Below are positions 51,086-61,833 of a stretch of DNA of 64,000 bases, piece after piece (the stretch's first letter is position 1; every line of letters begins with the position of its first letter). The notes under the pieces were generated by a model that saw nothing but the letters and a program-made list of their open reading frames with translations, was not told the DNA's origin and searched no databases. The stretch lies in the NCBI GenBank assembly GCA_019639135.1, contig JAHBSL010000014.1, positions 62,001 to 126,000 of the forward strand. The letters are read 5' to 3'. A program made the translations under genes and the position numbers. The stretch is from Acidobacteriota bacterium. GTDB taxonomy: Bacteria; Acidobacteriota; Blastocatellia; Pyrinomonadales; Pyrinomonadaceae.

Positions 51086-51756
51086 AAGTAAAACAAACCG
51101 AGGCGTGGTACACCATGCTCTTCGCGAAGCCGCTTTAGCAGCATCAGCCGGAAGGTGTTCTCGTAAGATTCCTTCGCCATTTCCTTTTTGTAGGCCTTGA
51201 GCTGCGTCTTGACCTCGGCCTCGATGCTCTTTAGATGCGAGTTATCCCGATCCGATAGCATCGCTTCATCGAGAAACTCCTCGATGTCGCTTAGTGCCTT
51301 ATCAACGGTTTCAAAATCGCTTGTGACCTCGCCCGCGAGAATTCGAAGCCTTGCCGACGCTCGTTCGCACGCTTCGCGGAGGCCTTGTGACTTTACATTG
51401 TCGAGGGCCGCAGCCGCCCGCTCGATGTGCTCGCGGATCGCTTCTATGGTAAAACCGGGCCGGGCCTCTTCGCCCTCTGCTTCCACTGAACGCCCCGCCT
51501 GCGAAGCCAGCCATTCCTGAAAGCGGGCTTCAATTTCCTCGCGACAGAACATCAGCGACTTGATCGTCCGCGGTCGCGGATTCGCGTCGAAATTATCGAA
51601 AACCGTCTCGATGCCGCGTATCACCACGTGAAGCGGCACACCCATTTTCTGCCAACCCTCGATCAATGCCCAATCGATCGGCGAAAGCAGCAGGTGCTTG
51701 CCGCGGCGGCGGATAAATGCGTCCTCAATTTCCGTGAAATAGTTGAAATAATTCAC
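51082..51756 (-). CDS. Cytoplasmic helical protein, unknown function
   Basis: A 224-residue protein starting MNYFNYFTEIEDAFIRRRGK, without signal or membrane segment. WALIEGWQKMGVPLHVVIRG suggests a small winged helix (DnaD-like) at residues 25-60; the remainder is long helices. It overlaps the next gene by 4 bp. I do not know its function. Confidence 0.6.
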   Translation of the reverse strand: MNYFNYFTEIEDAFIRRRGKHLLLSPIDWALIEGWQKMGVPLHVVIRGIETVFDNFDANPRPRTIKSLMFCREEIEARFQEWLASQAGRSVEAEGEEARPGFTIEAIREHIERAAAALDNVKSQGLREACERASARLRILAGEVTSDFETVDKALSDIEEFLDEAMLSDRDNSHLKSIEAEVKTQLKAYKKEMAKESYENTFRLMLLKRLREEHGVPRLGLFYL

Positions 51757-51837
51757 GTTACGTCATCTGCTTCGGAGGCCATTGCGGCTCGGCTCCACCC
51801 ATTTCTCCCGAAGAAACTATGGTAATCTATTTCCGAT

Positions 51838-53436
51838 ATGGCAGACGAACGGCGTGAGCGATTCCTGACAAGCTCGGGCATCGAACTCCCTAACGATTTC
51901 AATCCCGACAACATCTCGGCGATCGACCCGGACTCCGATCTCGGCTCTCCGGGCGAATTTCCATATACCCGCGGAGTTCGGCGAAATATGTACCGCGGCC
52001 GCTTTTGGACGATGCGTCAATACGCCGGTTTTGCGACGGCAAAGGAATCGAACGAGCGTTATAAGTACCTGCTCTCGCAGGGCACGACCGGACTCAGCGT
52101 CGCCTTCGACCTTCCGACCCAGATCGGGCTCGATTCCGACGACCCGCTCGCCCTCGGCGAGGTCGGCAAGGTCGGCGTCGCTATCGATAGCCTCGACGAC
52201 ATGCTGACGCTTTTCGACGGCATTCCGCTCGACCGCGTTTCGACCTCGATGACGATAAACGCAACGGCGTCAACACTTCTGTGCCTCTATCTCGCCGTTG
52301 CTCGCCGCCAGGGCGTCGGCTTTCACATGGTCAACGGGACGATCCAGAACGACATTCTCAAGGAATACATCGCTCGCGGGACGTACATCTATCCGCCCAA
52401 GCCCTCACTGCGGCTCATCACGGATACCTTTGCTTTTTGCGCCGCCGAGGTGCCCAATTGGAACACGATATCCATTTCCGGCTACCACATTCGCGAGGCT
52501 GGCTCGACTGCCGCTCAGGAACTCGCGTTCACGCTTGCCGATGCGATCTGTTATGTCCAGGCGGCGATCGATGTCGGCCTCGCCGTGGACGACTTCGCCC
52601 CGCGGCTCTCATTCTTTTTCAACGCCCATAACGACCTTTTGGAGGAGGTCGCGAAGTTCCGTGCGGCCCGCCGCCTTTGGGCAAGGATAATGCGCGACCG
52701 CTTTGGGGCAAAGGCTGCAAAGTCGCAGATGCTTCGCTTTCACACGCAAACGGCGGGCTCGACCCTCACCGCTCAGCAGCCCGAGGTCAACGTCGTCCGA
52801 ACGACCATTCAGGCCCTTGCCGCCGTGCTTGGCGGCACACAAAGCCTGCATACGAACTCGATGGACGAGGCCCTTTCGCTCCCGACCGAACAGGCCGCAC
52901 GGGTCGCACTCCGCACCCAACAAGTGATCGCCCATGAATCCGGCGTCGCGAACACGGTCGATCCACTGGCCGGAAGCTATGCCATCGAAGAGCTTACGAC
53001 TCGGCTCGAACGCCTGGCCGAAGAATATATACAGAAGATCGACGACATGGGCGGTATGCTCCGGGCCATCGAGACCGGCTACGTTCAGCGTGAGATACAA
53101 GAAGCGGCCTATGAATATCAAAAGGCCGTAGAAAGTGAGGACGCCATCGTCGTCGGGGTCAATCGCTTCCGCATTGAAGAGGACGAGCACATCCCGACCC
53201 TATCCGTCGATCCGGCGATCGAACGCGATCAGGTCGAGCGGCTTCGGGCCTTTCGTGAACGGCGGGATCAGGGAAAAGCCGATGCATCAATGCTGAAGCT
53301 GAAAGAGGCGGCTGCGGGTACCGAGAACCTGCTTCCGCTGATCCTTGACTGCGTCGAAGCCTCCGTGACCGTCGGCGAGATCAGCCATTCTCTTCGCAGC
53401 GTTTGGGGTGAATATCAGGAAGCCGTAACGATATAA
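51838..53436 (+). CDS. Methylmalonyl-CoA mutase family protein, large (catalytic) subunit
   Basis: A 532-residue acyl-CoA mutase catalytic domain. [60 protein letters not shown] and [20 protein letters not shown] are signature stretches. The C-terminal B12-binding domain is absent, so it needs a separate small subunit, not seen here. It interconverts methylmalonyl-CoA and succinyl-CoA or a related pair; substrate residues were not analysed. A terminator hairpin follows at 53476. Confidence 0.9.
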   Translation: MADERRERFLTSSGIELPNDFNPDNISAIDPDSDLGSPGEFPYTRGVRRNMYRGRFWTMRQYAGFATAKESNERYKYLLSQGTTGLSVAFDLPTQIGLDSDDPLALGEVGKVGVAIDSLDDMLTLFDGIPLDRVSTSMTINATASTLLCLYLAVARRQGVGFHMVNGTIQNDILKEYIARGTYIYPPKPSLRLITDTFAFCAAEVPNWNTISISGYHIREAGSTAAQELAFTLADAICYVQAAIDVGLAVDDFAPRLSFFFNAHNDLLEEVAKFRAARRLWARIMRDRFGAKAAKSQMLRFHTQTAGSTLTAQQPEVNVVRTTIQALAAVLGGTQSLHTNSMDEALSLPTEQAARVALRTQQVIAHESGVANTVDPLAGSYAIEELTTRLERLAEEYIQKIDDMGGMLRAIETGYVQREIQEAAYEYQKAVESEDAIVVGVNRFRIEEDEHIPTLSVDPAIERDQVERLRAFRERRDQGKADASMLKLKEAAAGTENLLPLILDCVEASVTVGEISHSLRSVWGEYQEAVTI

Positions 53437-53475
53437 ATAATCGCTGACAAAAGCTGTTCGGCTGTGCTAATCTTT

Positions 53476-53510
53476 AAGGGTGCCCAATTTTGGGTACCCT
53501 TCGTTCTTTT
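53476..53510 (+). terminator. Rho-independent terminator after the mutase gene
   Basis: AAGGGTGCCCA pairs with TGGGTACCCTT (one G-T pair) around ATTT, followed by CGTTCTTTT. It lies between the mutase stop (53436) and the PilT-like start (53543). Confidence 0.75.
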
Positions 53511-53542
53511 ACCTCACAAATCGCTCCCGTCCCGTCGAAACA

Positions 53543-55204
53543 ATGGAAAAGCTTAACCAGTATCTAAGTATACTTATGTCGAGTTCGAGCGAGGAACTCC
53601 GGCTCGAACCCAATAAGAACCCGGTCGTTTTCTCGGCTAACGGAGCGGCCGAGGTTGCTGCCGAATCGCTCTCCGGCTCGGAGATCACGAGTCTCGTTTT
53701 TCCGCTAATACCTCCCGATGTTCGCTTGAAACTCCCGTCCTCAAACGAGGTCGAATTCACCCATCCGCACAATCTCGGCAATTTTCAGTTCCACATCCGC
53801 AAGTCGCCCGCTGGTTTTGTCGTATCGGTAAAGCCGATCTTTTCGCGGCAATCTCGTGTACACGCGGCCGCCTCGCCGATCGAGCCGCTCCGCTTTGAGG
53901 AGCGGCCGCCCGAACCGGATGCCGCGGAACTTCCCGCTGTTGAAGCGATCGCAAGCGAAGACACGGCCGAAACGCTTCCCCCGATATTTGAAGAGCTATC
54001 GGGATTTGTCCCGCCGCCGCGGGAGTACGTTCCCGAGCCCGAGATCGTCCAACCGGCCGTCGCGGTCGAAGCAACTCCGTTGGTTGACAGGCGGCAGAGC
54101 GATCGCCGCAAGGTCAATCTTGTGATGGTGGACCGGATGGAAGCTCTTTTCCGGCAGATGGCCGAGGTCGGTGCGTCCGACCTGCACCTATCTGCTGACG
54201 TCGCTCCGATGGTACGAAAGGACGGAAAGATACAGCAGCTTGAATGCGCCGAGGGCGTGCTCACACCCGACCTTATCGCTGAGCTTTTAACGTCGATAAT
54301 GCCGGAGAAGAACCGCGAAGAATTTGCCCGCCGGAGCGATACTGACTTTGCCTACGAGATCCTCGGGCTTGCCCGTTTCCGGTGCAACGTCTTTCGCGAC
54401 CGCAAGGGCATGGGCGGCGTTTTCCGGATAATCCCTTCGAAGATCCTGACGGCCGAGGACCTTGGCCTTTCGAAGGCGATAATGGACCTCTGCAATCTCT
54501 CAAAAGGACTCGTCGTCGTCACCGGCCCGACAGGTTCGGGTAAATCGACCACGCTCTGCGCGATGATCGACGCCATCAACAAGAACCGCGACGATCATAT
54601 CCTGACCATCGAAGACCCGATCGAATTCGTCCACGAGAACCAGAAGTGCCTCATCAATCAGCGTGAGGTCCACAACCACACGGAATCGTTCAAGGATGCA
54701 TTGCGTGCCGCACTCCGCGAAGACCCGGACATCGTCCTCGTCGGCGAAATGCGTGACCTTGAGACGATCTCGATCGCCATCGAAACTGCGGAAACAGGAC
54801 ACCTCGTTTTTGGAACTTTGCACACCACGACCGCGGCTTCGACGGTTGACCGCATCATCGACCAGTTCCCCGCCGACCGGCAGCAGCAGATACGCGTAAT
54901 GCTTTCGGAATCGCTCAAGGGCGTGATCGCCCAGACGCTTTTGCCGAAAAAGGGCGGCGGACGCGTCGCGGCACTTGAGGTCCTCATCGTTACACCGGCG
55001 ATAAGTAACCTGATCCGCGAAGGCAAGACGTTCCAGATACCGTCGGCAATGCAGACGGGCAAGACCCACGGCATGGTCGTTCTAAACGACGCCCTATTCG
55101 CATTGGTGCAGAAAGGCATCGTCGAACCGCGTGACGCTTACATCAAGGCCGTCGATAAGGTCGGCTTTGAGACGATGCTGACCCGCGGCGGTTTCAAGCT
55201 CTAA
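53543..55204 (+). CDS. PilT-like type IV pilus ATPase with N-terminal extension
   Basis: A 553-residue protein. Residues 1-190 are a poorly conserved acidic and proline-rich extension. Residues 195-550 are the PilT/PilB ATPase: DLHLSADVAPMVRKDGKI, Walker A GPTGSGKST (328-336), VGEMRDLETISIAIETAETG. It probably powers pilus retraction; the AIRNLIR-type PilT C-terminus is present as NLIREGKTFQIPSAMQTG. ATG 53543 is preferred because the upstream frame start at 53480 lies inside the terminator hairpin. Confidence 0.88.
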   Translation: MEKLNQYLSILMSSSSEELRLEPNKNPVVFSANGAAEVAAESLSGSEITSLVFPLIPPDVRLKLPSSNEVEFTHPHNLGNFQFHIRKSPAGFVVSVKPIFSRQSRVHAAASPIEPLRFEERPPEPDAAELPAVEAIASEDTAETLPPIFEELSGFVPPPREYVPEPEIVQPAVAVEATPLVDRRQSDRRKVNLVMVDRMEALFRQMAEVGASDLHLSADVAPMVRKDGKIQQLECAEGVLTPDLIAELLTSIMPEKNREEFARRSDTDFAYEILGLARFRCNVFRDRKGMGGVFRIIPSKILTAEDLGLSKAIMDLCNLSKGLVVVTGPTGSGKSTTLCAMIDAINKNRDDHILTIEDPIEFVHENQKCLINQREVHNHTESFKDALRAALREDPDIVLVGEMRDLETISIAIETAETGHLVFGTLHTTTAASTVDRIIDQFPADRQQQIRVMLSESLKGVIAQTLLPKKGGGRVAALEVLIVTPAISNLIREGKTFQIPSAMQTGKTHGMVVLNDALFALVQKGIVEPRDAYIKAVDKVGFETMLTRGGFKL

Positions 55205-55210
55205 TAGAAA

Positions 55211-57040
55211 TCACTCTTTGGTCGTAGAAGTTATCGGAAGCAGAGGCCGTGCGTTGAAGGTAAATTCGCGGTCGCGGCTGCGGAGCAGAAGATTGCGGCC
55301 ATCGGTAACGGACACATTGTTTGCCGAAAGGGTCGTTCCGGTCGCACGCTGAAATTCGGAGATCGCCCGGTTGAGGTCGGTCTGTGCCTGAAGCTCGCGG
55401 CCCTGCGAAGCGATCAACTCATTCTGCCGTTCAAGCACGCGATAGAAAGTGGTAGTACCCGATTGGAACTGCCGCTGCTCGCTTTCGTAAAGCTGTTCAG
55501 CTGCGGAGCGATTCACCGATGCCGAAGCAAGCCTCGCCTCCGCCGACCGAAGTGCCTGAAGCGCGTTTCGCACCTCGGCCTCGATCGCCTGCTCGGTCAG
55601 GGCCCGCACGTTTCCGATGCGGCGTTCCTCGACAAGCGTCCGTCCGAGATCGGCCTTGGCGGCCGTGTTTCCCCAAGGGAGCGTGATCGTCACTCCGACC
55701 CGGAAGGTCGGGTAATCCTGAGCCAGGAGATTGCCGAGCGAGGTCAGGTAATTTCCGACAAGATTCGCCGGAACGCGGCTCAAACCCGTGGTCGGATCGA
55801 TCGCCCTTGCCGTCTCGGCTCCGGCAAGACCCTGTGAAGAATAAGAACCAACCAGATCGATCTGAGGCTTAGTCTGGTTCTCGAAAAAGGCCCTGTCGAT
55901 CCTGTTGATCTCGGCGCTTGTTTCAAGCTGAGCGATCTCAGGCCGGTTCTTGAGCGCCTCGGCGATCGCCACATCAAGCCCGATCCGCGGAGCCTCATAA
56001 CTCACCGGCGATACGGGCGTAAGAGCCTGCGACCAGACCGAAGAATTTCTATCCGGAGCGATCAGCGTCTTGAGGATGTTCTCGTTCCGCGTCACCTCTT
56101 CCTGGGCCGCAAAAACGTTCTGCTCGAGCGAAGTTACCTGAGCGGTCGCCGCCACGACCTCGATCGGAGCCAGAACCCCTCGCGAAACAAGCCTCTCATT
56201 ACTCTCAAGTTGTGACCTCGCCTGCTTCACTGCGTCTATCTGCACCTGCAGATTGCGCAGGGCAAATGCGAGGTTCCAGTATGCCTGTTCGAGCCGCGAG
56301 ATCACTTCTATCGCCTGAGCCCGAAACTGCGAATCGCTGAGGCTCAGGTTCTTTTTCGCGATCTCGATCTGCCGGCGGTTGTTGTCGGTCGAGCGGTTGC
56401 GAAGGAGTGGCTGGGTGTACTGAAAGGTTAGAAGCGCCGGATAATTCGGATTCAAGAAGGCGTTCGTGTTGCTCGTTGTCGAACGCGTCGAATCGAACCG
56501 GGCAACATACGAACCGCCGAAACGCCGCGTGAAACCCTGTACACCGCCCGAGCCGAAGTATCTCGTGTTCGTCACCGAGCCGTTGACCGCTCCGCCGATA
56601 AGCGATGCGACCGGCGTCGTTGCTCGCTCGTAGGATCCTTCGGAAAAGATCTCGGGGTCGTAAACACCCTCTGCCCTCTTCAAGTTGAACTCCGCTATCT
56701 CGACGTCGTTGCGTGAGATCGCGATCGCATTATTATTCTCAAGCGCCAGCCTGATCGCGTTATCAAGCGTAAGCGGGACCTGATTTCCGACATCGACGCC
56801 GACCCGGTTCGTCGTCGGAAGCGGCCGCGGCGGAGCTTTGAAATCGGGTGCGACCGGCGGCGGCTCGTTCGGGAGATCGGCCGGTGGTGTCCGTTCGATA
56901 GGGATCGGTGTTGGCGACGGCAGCGGCGGCGCATCCTGTGCCGCGGCCGAGAGTACGGCAACCAAGACCGCAAGTGATACACCCGCGGCCCATGCTGCCA
57001 TGCGTACGATCAGCCCTGTAGAAGACGCTGTAAAATTCAT
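55211..57040 (-). CDS. TolC-family outer membrane efflux protein
   Basis: About 609 residues from ATG 57040. Signal peptide (MAAWAAGVSLAVLVAVLSAA near residue 14), proline-rich linker, then two TolC repeats with long helices (LTLDNAIRLALENNNAIAIS in the first; IGLDVAIAEALKNRPEIAQL in the second). Forms the trimeric exit duct of the pump encoded upstream. The start lies 5 bp from the RND gene stop, so all three genes are one operon. Confidence 0.9.
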   Translation of the reverse strand: MNFTASSTGLIVRMAAWAAGVSLAVLVAVLSAAAQDAPPLPSPTPIPIERTPPADLPNEPPPVAPDFKAPPRPLPTTNRVGVDVGNQVPLTLDNAIRLALENNNAIAISRNDVEIAEFNLKRAEGVYDPEIFSEGSYERATTPVASLIGGAVNGSVTNTRYFGSGGVQGFTRRFGGSYVARFDSTRSTTSNTNAFLNPNYPALLTFQYTQPLLRNRSTDNNRRQIEIAKKNLSLSDSQFRAQAIEVISRLEQAYWNLAFALRNLQVQIDAVKQARSQLESNERLVSRGVLAPIEVVAATAQVTSLEQNVFAAQEEVTRNENILKTLIAPDRNSSVWSQALTPVSPVSYEAPRIGLDVAIAEALKNRPEIAQLETSAEINRIDRAFFENQTKPQIDLVGSYSSQGLAGAETARAIDPTTGLSRVPANLVGNYLTSLGNLLAQDYPTFRVGVTITLPWGNTAAKADLGRTLVEERRIGNVRALTEQAIEAEVRNALQALRSAEARLASASVNRSAAEQLYESEQRQFQSGTTTFYRVLERQNELIASQGRELQAQTDLNRAISEFQRATGTTLSANNVSVTDGRNLLLRSRDREFTFNARPLLPITSTTKE

Positions 57041-57044
57041 CGGA

Positions 57045-60000
57045 CTAGGCTCTTCTGCCGCCCTCCACAAGATCTTCGTCGCCGATATCGGAAGGCTTTG
57101 ACCGATCCTCCGTTTTGCTAAACTTGCTCGAAAACGCCGCCGAGAAAGGCCGGGTTATTGCATCTTTTATCTTGCCCATTCCATCGCCGATCGTGCGGAA
57201 GAACTTCGTCTCGCCGGCATCGTCAAAGAGCGAATAAAAGACCGGGACGGCAAGCAGAGTAAGCAATAAGCAAAGCGATTGCCCGCCGACAACCAGAATG
57301 CCGATCGAACGGTTCGTTGCCGCACCGGCTCCTGTTCCGAGGGTCAGCGGGATCATTCCGGCAACTAGGGCCAGCGTCGTCATCAGGATCGGCCGCAATC
57401 GGTCGCGGTTCGCCTGTATGATCGCATCGTAGCGGTTCATTCCCTTCGCCCGAAGCGAGTTAGTGTGGTCGATCTGCAGAATGGCGTTCTTTTTCACAAT
57501 GCCGAATAGCAGCAAGATGCCGAGTGCCGAAAAGATGTTCAGCGTTTGCCCGGCGAGCGCCGTCGAAAGCAATGCGAAAGGCACCGCCAGCGGCAGTGTC
57601 AGCAATATTGTGATCGGGTGAACGAATGACTCGAACTGTGCCGCGAGCACCAGATACATGAAAACGAACGAAAGAAGGAATGCCAGCAAAAAGCTTTCAT
57701 AAGCCTTCTGCAATTCCTTTGATTGCCCCGTCACACCAGTAACATATTCCGCCGGAAGTTTGAGTTCCTTCACATAGCTTTCCAGCTTTGCGAGTGCGTC
57801 CGATTCCGAAGCGTTCGGCGGAAGACTTGCGCTCACAGTAACTTGCCGAAGTCGATTCAGTCGGCTGATGGTGGATGGAGCGAGGCCTTCCTCGAGTTTT
57901 ACTACGCGGTCCAGCCCGACCGTGCCGCCGTTGGTCGATGCGACCGTGAAGAGATTGAAGCTGCTTCGGTCGCGTCTGTACGGCTCATCGGCCCTGACAA
58001 CAACGTCGTATTGATTTGAGCCCTCGCTATATGACGAAACGATCTGCCCGGCGGCAAGAATGTTCAACGCCTGAGCCACATCACCCGCACGCACCCCAAG
58101 GTCGGCTGCCTTTGTGCGGTCGATCGCGACGCGGATCTCCGGCGTTCCGACCTCGACCGAGGAATCCGGGTCGCGGAATGTCGGGTCGGCCTTCATTCTC
58201 TCAACGAGAATATTCGCGTAATCATTCAACCGAGCCATATCAGGGCCTGCTATAAAATACCCGACACCGCTGCCGCCGCGGCCAAGCCCGATGCTTCCTG
58301 CGATCGAGGACGAGGCGGAGACGCTGATCTGATAATCCTTGTTCGAATACTTTCGAGCGATCTGCCTCGTCTTATTGATAAGCTCCGCTTGAGAGAACTC
58401 GCGTTCACTGACCGGTACCAGGGAGACGTTTATAAATCCATTGTTCGGCCCGCGGCCCCGGCCAAACCCGGCGAGCACGAGGGTCGATCTCACTCCCGGA
58501 ACCTCGGCACGAATGTCACGAGCGATCCGATCCAAAATACTTTGCGTTGCAGAAAGCGATGTGCCCTGCGGCCCCCGGAGATTAACCTGATAGAGCGATT
58601 CGTCCTCATCAGGCAAAAACGCCATACCTACATAATTGTAAAGAGGCACTATCGATGCGACGGTGAGTACGCAGACCAGCACGACAGCCCAGCGATGCCT
58701 CATCGAGAGCTTTAGCATGAAGGTATAAGCACCGTCGATCTTTTGCCAGGCTTTACCCGATTTGGAATCGGCACCGTGTGTGTGACCGCCGCTCTTTTCC
58801 CCGCCCTCGCCGTGCTCGGGCCGCTTTATCCAGCGAGCTGCAAGCATCGGTGTCAAAGTAAAGGAAACAATTAGCGAAATTGCGATAGCCGCCGCAGACG
58901 TCAATCCGAATGAGGACATGAACCGGCCGACGATACCGGTCATGAAACCGACCGGAATGAAAACGGCGAGGAGCGAGAGCGTCGTCGCAAGCACGGCGAG
59001 GCCGATGTCCTTCGTTCCCTCGATCGCCGCCTGAAAGGGCGTCATCCCCTTCTCCTCAACGAATCGATAGATGTTCTCGAGCACGATGATCGCGTCGTCG
59101 ATCACGATGCCGACCATTAGCGTCAGCGCCAGCATCGTCATCTGGTTCAGCGAATAGCCGAATGCCGCGATCGCAGCGAACGCGCCGATGATAGAGACCG
59201 GAATAGCGAGTGCCGCAATGACGGTCGAACGAAAGTTCCAAAGGAAGAAGAAAACGATAATTGCCGCGAAAAGCCCGCCGAGCACCAAATGCTCTTCGAT
59301 AGCATGAAGAGAATTCTCTATGAACTCCGATTGGTCGCGAATGATCACGACGTTCATATCCTCGGGAAGGTTTGGAATGATCTGGGCCATTCTGTCCTTC
59401 ACATTCCGGATAACGGCGATCGTGTTCGCCCCCGCCTGCTTTCTAACGCCGATCGAAACCGATTGAACGCCGTCAAGCGAAGCGGCCGTCGTCGGCTCGG
59501 CTCCGCTTTCCTCAGCCCGGCCAATGTCCGAGATCTTGATCGGAAAGCCGTTTCGGGTCGTGATGACGATATTGTTGAACTGCTCGATCTCGGTCAGCTT
59601 GCTGAGCGTACGGACGCCAAGAGTTCGCGGCCCTTCGACCAGGTCGCCGCCCGGAAGCTCCTGATTCTGGGCACGAACGGCATTTACGACCTCTGTGACC
59701 GAGATGTTGTAGGCCCGCAGCCGCTCAGGATTTATGCTTATCCGCACCTGCCGCCGTCGCTGGCCGAACATGAACACTTCGCCGACACCGTCCGCCGATT
59801 CGAGCCGCTTCTGGATAAGCTCTTCGACCTGTGTCGAAAGTGCTATCACGTCGCGCGGTGCTGAGATTACGTACTGAATGACCGGCTGTGAATCCGGGTC
59901 GGCTTTCTGTACTTCCGGCGGATCGGCCGTGTCGGGAAGGCGGTTGGTAATGCCGCTGAGCTTTTGCTGAACTTCCTGGAACGCAACGTCCGGATTCTTT

Positions 60001-60296
60001 TCGAGGTTGAACGTGAGGGTTACGTTCGAGCGGCCGCGGGATGAACTCGACCGCATTTCCTCAACGCCCGGAACCGTATTTAGTGCCGCTTCGACGATGT
60101 CGGTGACTTCAGATTCGATCTCTTCCGGAGCTGCCCCCGGGTTGCTTGTCGAAACGGAGATCGTCGGGAGGTCGATCTTCGGAAATCGATCGACACCGAG
60201 CGTGAAGAAGCTAAAGCCGCCGACCACCGTGATGAAAAGCACGATCACGGTCGCAAACACCGGACGATGTACACAGATCTCAGCTAACCATTGCAT
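57045..60296 (-). CDS. RND efflux transporter, inner membrane subunit (HAE1 type)
   Basis: A 1083-residue AcrB-like transporter: 12 helices and two large periplasmic loops. The N-terminus MQWLAEICVHRPVFATVIVL and the helix-4 proton-relay aspartates (LALTLMVGIVIDDAIIVLEN) are typical. It expels drugs or toxic metabolites using proton flow. A longer-than-usual C-terminal tail (SKFSKTEDRSKPSDIGDEDL) is hydrophilic. It lies between the MFP and TolC genes. Confidence 0.95.
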   Translation of the reverse strand: MQWLAEICVHRPVFATVIVLFITVVGGFSFFTLGVDRFPKIDLPTISVSTSNPGAAPEEIESEVTDIVEAALNTVPGVEEMRSSSSRGRSNVTLTFNLEKNPDVAFQEVQQKLSGITNRLPDTADPPEVQKADPDSQPVIQYVISAPRDVIALSTQVEELIQKRLESADGVGEVFMFGQRRRQVRISINPERLRAYNISVTEVVNAVRAQNQELPGGDLVEGPRTLGVRTLSKLTEIEQFNNIVITTRNGFPIKISDIGRAEESGAEPTTAASLDGVQSVSIGVRKQAGANTIAVIRNVKDRMAQIIPNLPEDMNVVIIRDQSEFIENSLHAIEEHLVLGGLFAAIIVFFFLWNFRSTVIAALAIPVSIIGAFAAIAAFGYSLNQMTMLALTLMVGIVIDDAIIVLENIYRFVEEKGMTPFQAAIEGTKDIGLAVLATTLSLLAVFIPVGFMTGIVGRFMSSFGLTSAAAIAISLIVSFTLTPMLAARWIKRPEHGEGGEKSGGHTHGADSKSGKAWQKIDGAYTFMLKLSMRHRWAVVLVCVLTVASIVPLYNYVGMAFLPDEDESLYQVNLRGPQGTSLSATQSILDRIARDIRAEVPGVRSTLVLAGFGRGRGPNNGFINVSLVPVSEREFSQAELINKTRQIARKYSNKDYQISVSASSSIAGSIGLGRGGSGVGYFIAGPDMARLNDYANILVERMKADPTFRDPDSSVEVGTPEIRVAIDRTKAADLGVRAGDVAQALNILAAGQIVSSYSEGSNQYDVVVRADEPYRRDRSSFNLFTVASTNGGTVGLDRVVKLEEGLAPSTISRLNRLRQVTVSASLPPNASESDALAKLESYVKELKLPAEYVTGVTGQSKELQKAYESFLLAFLLSFVFMYLVLAAQFESFVHPITILLTLPLAVPFALLSTALAGQTLNIFSALGILLLFGIVKKNAILQIDHTNSLRAKGMNRYDAIIQANRDRLRPILMTTLALVAGMIPLTLGTGAGAATNRSIGILVVGGQSLCLLLTLLAVPVFYSLFDDAGETKFFRTIGDGMGKIKDAITRPFSAAFSSKFSKTEDRSKPSDIGDEDLVEGGRRA

Positions 60297-60317
60297 ATCT
60301 CTAAAACCCCTTGGTGA

Positions 60318-61631
60318 CTAAACTGCGACCCTTGCACCTTCGTAAAGCTGATCGAGATTGCTCGTCGCAACCACCTCATCTGCCTCAACGCCGATCAATA
60401 TCTGGACGCTGTCGCCTTCCTCGGCCCCGGGCTGAACCGTCCGCAGGCGTGCCAGACCGTCCTGGATCACGAATACGCGATACGACCCCGTCGGCACGTG
60501 GTTGTAAAGTGCAGACTTAGGTACGAAAACTCCGACCGACCCTCCTTCCTTGTTGATCCTGGCGGTCGCGAACATTCCCTGCCGTAGTGCGTTGTCACCG
60601 TTCTCTATCGATGCTTCGACGATCGCCGAACGCGACGCGGCATCGACCGCCGGATTGATCGCCGTAACAACTCCCGAGAATCTGCGGTCGCGATACGCCT
60701 CGACCTCGATCGAAACACTGCGCCCCATATTGACGAAAGGAACGTCGGCCTCGGCGACCTGTATTTCTATCTTGATCGGGTTCGTCCGCAGCAAAGTAGC
60801 TACGACCGTCGCCGTCGAAACGAATTCGCCGACCGCCACCTGCCGTTCGCTGACGAATCCCGAGAACGGGGCCCTGATCACTGTATCTGTCACCGCCTGT
60901 TCCGCGATCCGGACCTGCGTACGAGCGGATTCGACCGCCGCCTCGGCACTACGGATCTGCTCGTTGTTCTGGCGGGCTGCGTTGATCTGAGCATTTAGCT
61001 GCTCTTGTGCGCTGTTCACCCGTGCTCTGGCCGTATCACGGGCAAGCCGGAACTGTTCGTAGGTCACCATCGCGACATCGCCGGTCTCGACGAGTTCACG
61101 GTAACGCTTCTCGTTCGCCTCGGCCTGCCTGAACTCCGCAACAAGCTGCTCATAGTTGGCGTTTGCCGCACGAACCTCAGGGATCGACGAAGCATTGAAG
61201 TTGCCGTTCGGCCCGAGCCCGAGCCGTGCCTCCGCCTGCCTGACGGCGGCGACCGCCTGCTTTACGCTTGCCTGTGCCGAAGCAAGCTGCAGGCGTGCAT
61301 CGCGGTCATCGATCCGGGCAATGACGGCGCCCTGCGAGACGAACTGGCCGACGTTTACCGCTATATCCGCGACCTTGCCCGCGACCTTCGGTGCGATGTT
61401 CGAACGCTCATCCGCGACCAGCGATCCCGTCGCCTGTATGAAAGCCGGAACCGGCCGAGCCTCTGACCTTCCGGTCGTGATCGCGATAGGTGCGTTCTCC
61501 GGCTGCGCCGTATTACCCGTTTGCTGGATTGCAGCGGATTGTGAAGAGGAACACGAAGCGACAAAGAACGCAACCGCTGCGAAGGCAAGAAAAGGTACCG
61601 TATGAAGGTTTGGCCGAAGGCTTTTTCGCAT
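60318..61631 (-). CDS. RND pump membrane fusion protein
   Basis: A 437-residue periplasmic adaptor. Lipoprotein-like signal (PFLAFAAVAFFVASCSSSQS, Cys about 27). Lipoyl halves (DERSNIAPKVAGKVADIAVN; TVIRAPFSGFVSERQVAVGE) frame a long coiled coil, followed by a beta-barrel. It links the RND transporter to TolC. First gene of the operon, with a -10 box just upstream. Confidence 0.93.
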   Translation of the reverse strand: MRKSLRPNLHTVPFLAFAAVAFFVASCSSSQSAAIQQTGNTAQPENAPIAITTGRSEARPVPAFIQATGSLVADERSNIAPKVAGKVADIAVNVGQFVSQGAVIARIDDRDARLQLASAQASVKQAVAAVRQAEARLGLGPNGNFNASSIPEVRAANANYEQLVAEFRQAEANEKRYRELVETGDVAMVTYEQFRLARDTARARVNSAQEQLNAQINAARQNNEQIRSAEAAVESARTQVRIAEQAVTDTVIRAPFSGFVSERQVAVGEFVSTATVVATLLRTNPIKIEIQVAEADVPFVNMGRSVSIEVEAYRDRRFSGVVTAINPAVDAASRSAIVEASIENGDNALRQGMFATARINKEGGSVGVFVPKSALYNHVPTGSYRVFVIQDGLARLRTVQPGAEEGDSVQILIGVEADEVVATSNLDQLYEGARVAV

Positions 61632-61655
61632 AGAGATCTGGAAAAGATAAATTGT

Positions 61656-61661
61656 ATTATA
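61656..61661 (-). promoter_or_regulatory. Putative -10 box for the RND operon
   Basis: The minus strand shows a perfect TATAAT, 25 bp before the MFP ATG at 61631, in AT-rich sequence. No good -35 match at the right distance was seen, so an activator or extended contacts may be needed. Confidence 0.4.
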
Positions 61662-61833
61662 CGGATTCGCCCGAAATAAGAATGTATATGTAAATTTTTG
61701 TAAAAGGATGACTTACGCTAATCTCCTTCGGTGTAAGCGCATAAGCCTGTGAGTTGCACCCGAGGCCAAAAAAAGGGCACAATTAAGGCAATTGTAAGAC
61801 ACTAGATTTAAGTTTCGAACTGGGAAGAAAACG